A stretch of 5,758 nt of DNA. Origin: an uncultured Bacteroidales bacterium (lineage in GTDB: Bacteria; Bacteroidota; Bacteroidia; Bacteroidales; JAUNSR01). A program made the position numbers and the translations under genes. How positions within the stretch are numbered: the stretch's first letter is position 1; the number at the start of each line of letters is the position of its first letter. Shown here one piece after another: positions 5,022-5,758 of the stretch. The DNA is taken from positions 1 through 5,758 of the forward strand of contig CAMTOW010000157.1 of NCBI GenBank assembly GCA_947074245.1. Direction: 5' to 3'. The notes beneath the pieces were generated by a model. That model had not been told where the DNA came from and did no database searches. It was given only the letters and a program-made list of their open reading frames with translations.

Positions 5022-5758
5022 ATGAACGTTTCACAACAGAACATTGACAATGTTAATGCAGTAATCACAATCGAGATTACAAAAGCTGACTATCAAGAAC
5101 AAGTAGATAAGACCCTTCGTAACTATCGTCAGAAAGCCAATATTCCTGGATTCCGTAAAGGAATGGTTCCGATGGGTATGGTGAAGAAGATGTTTGGCAA
5201 ACAGGCTCAGGCTGATGAGATCAACAAGCTTGTTGGTGAGAAACTGTTCGGTTATATCCGTGAAAATAATCTGAATGTATTGGGTGAGCCGATCCCAAGC
5301 GCAGATCAGCCGGCTATCGATTTCGATACGCAGGAAGATTTCGTATTCTCATTCGATTTGGCCCTAGCTCCTGAAATCAAAATCAACTTGTCAAAAGACG
5401 ACAAAGTAGATTACTACAATATCGCAGTTAGCGAAGATATGATCGGAAAACAGATCGAAGCGCTTCAGAACCGTTTCGGTTCATACGAGCAGGTTGAAGA
5501 AGCCGGAGAAAAAGATATGTTGAAAGGTGATCTAGCCGAACTAGACGCAGAAGGTAACATCAAAGAAGATGGTATCCGCGTAGAAGGTGCTGCTATCCTT
5601 CCGTCATACTTCAAAAACGAAGAGCAGAAAGCGAAATTCGCTGATGTTAAGAAATTCGCTTCAATCGATTTCAACCCTGCTGCTGCATCTGACGGAAACG
5701 AAGCTGAACTTGCTTCTATCCTGAAAATGAAAAAAGAAGACGTAGCGGGTATCACTGC
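5022..5758 (+). CDS. tig: trigger factor, N-terminal part (runs off the window)
   Basis: Trigger factor is the ribosome-associated chaperone that meets nascent chains at the exit tunnel. The first 245 codons are present and no stop is reached; the family is usually 430-450 residues, so about half is missing to the right. The ribosome-docking signature GFRxGxxP is exact at 43-50 (GFRKGMVP), within a typical N-domain (about 1-125). A helical linker follows (VSEDMIGKQIEALQNRF, about 131-147), then a segment at the PPIase position. There the glycine/aromatic landmarks of active FKBP-type domains are not evident, so prolyl isomerase activity may be weak or lost; this needs the rest of the gene. 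The start ATG at 5022 follows AAAGA with no strong Shine-Dalgarno. A near-perfect promoter lies about 120 nt upstream. In many relatives clpP and clpX lie downstream, but that is outside this window. Confidence 0.95.
   Translation, partial: MNVSQQNIDNVNAVITIEITKADYQEQVDKTLRNYRQKANIPGFRKGMVPMGMVKKMFGKQAQADEINKLVGEKLFGYIRENNLNVLGEPIPSADQPAIDFDTQEDFVFSFDLALAPEIKINLSKDDKVDYYNIAVSEDMIGKQIEALQNRFGSYEQVEEAGEKDMLKGDLAELDAEGNIKEDGIRVEGAAILPSYFKNEEQKAKFADVKKFASIDFNPAAASDGNEAELASILKMKKEDVAGIT

Noticed and set aside
5465..5755. Minus-strand open frame of 96 codons inside tig
   Set aside because: It lies entirely opposite the clearly coding trigger factor frame and has a low-complexity serine/alanine-rich composition typical of a shadow frame.

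Overview
The window looks like chromosomal housekeeping DNA from a member of the Bacteroidales, possibly a Parabacteroides- or Tannerella-like genome. Three things point there: the protein sequences of LptB, MlaE and MlaF; a small stand-alone RRM RNA-binding protein, which is common in this phylum; and promoters of the Bacteroidetes type (TTTG, about 19-21 nt, TAnnTTTG) with no strong Shine-Dalgarno sequences. The genus is inferred from memory of homologues, not from a search.

Left part (minus strand, 99-2073): an mlaE-mlaF pair encodes the permease and ATPase of a phospholipid (MCE/Mla-type) ABC transporter. The two genes overlap by 4 bp (ATGA). A strong intrinsic terminator follows mlaF, and a small lipoprotein gene with a partial, cysteine-less NlpE-like domain begins directly at the end of that terminator's T-tract.

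Centre (2074-3326): lptB, the ATPase of the lipopolysaccharide transporter, is transcribed divergently from mlaEF. Each direction has an exact -7 element within a 182-bp intergenic region. The lptB reading frame continues about 42 codons past the usual family end and runs through an 18-bp terminator-like hairpin. Between lptB and the convergent CPBP gene lies a tandem repeat of 22-nt period.

Right part (3327-5758): on the minus strand, an RRM protein gene ends in a clear intrinsic terminator, and a CPBP (CAAX-like) membrane protease gene starts about 30 nt beyond it. A 414-bp AT-rich divergent intergenic region then leads to tig (trigger factor), which is driven by a textbook Bacteroidetes promoter and runs off the right edge.

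Together the genes deal with envelope lipid traffic (MlaE/MlaF, LptB), membrane proteolysis, RNA binding and nascent-chain folding. I do not see a novel multi-gene system such as a defence island, CRISPR array or mobile element. The points most worth a second look are local: the terminator abutting a start codon, the LptB run-on through its terminator, the 22-nt repeat array and the truncated NlpE-like lipoprotein.
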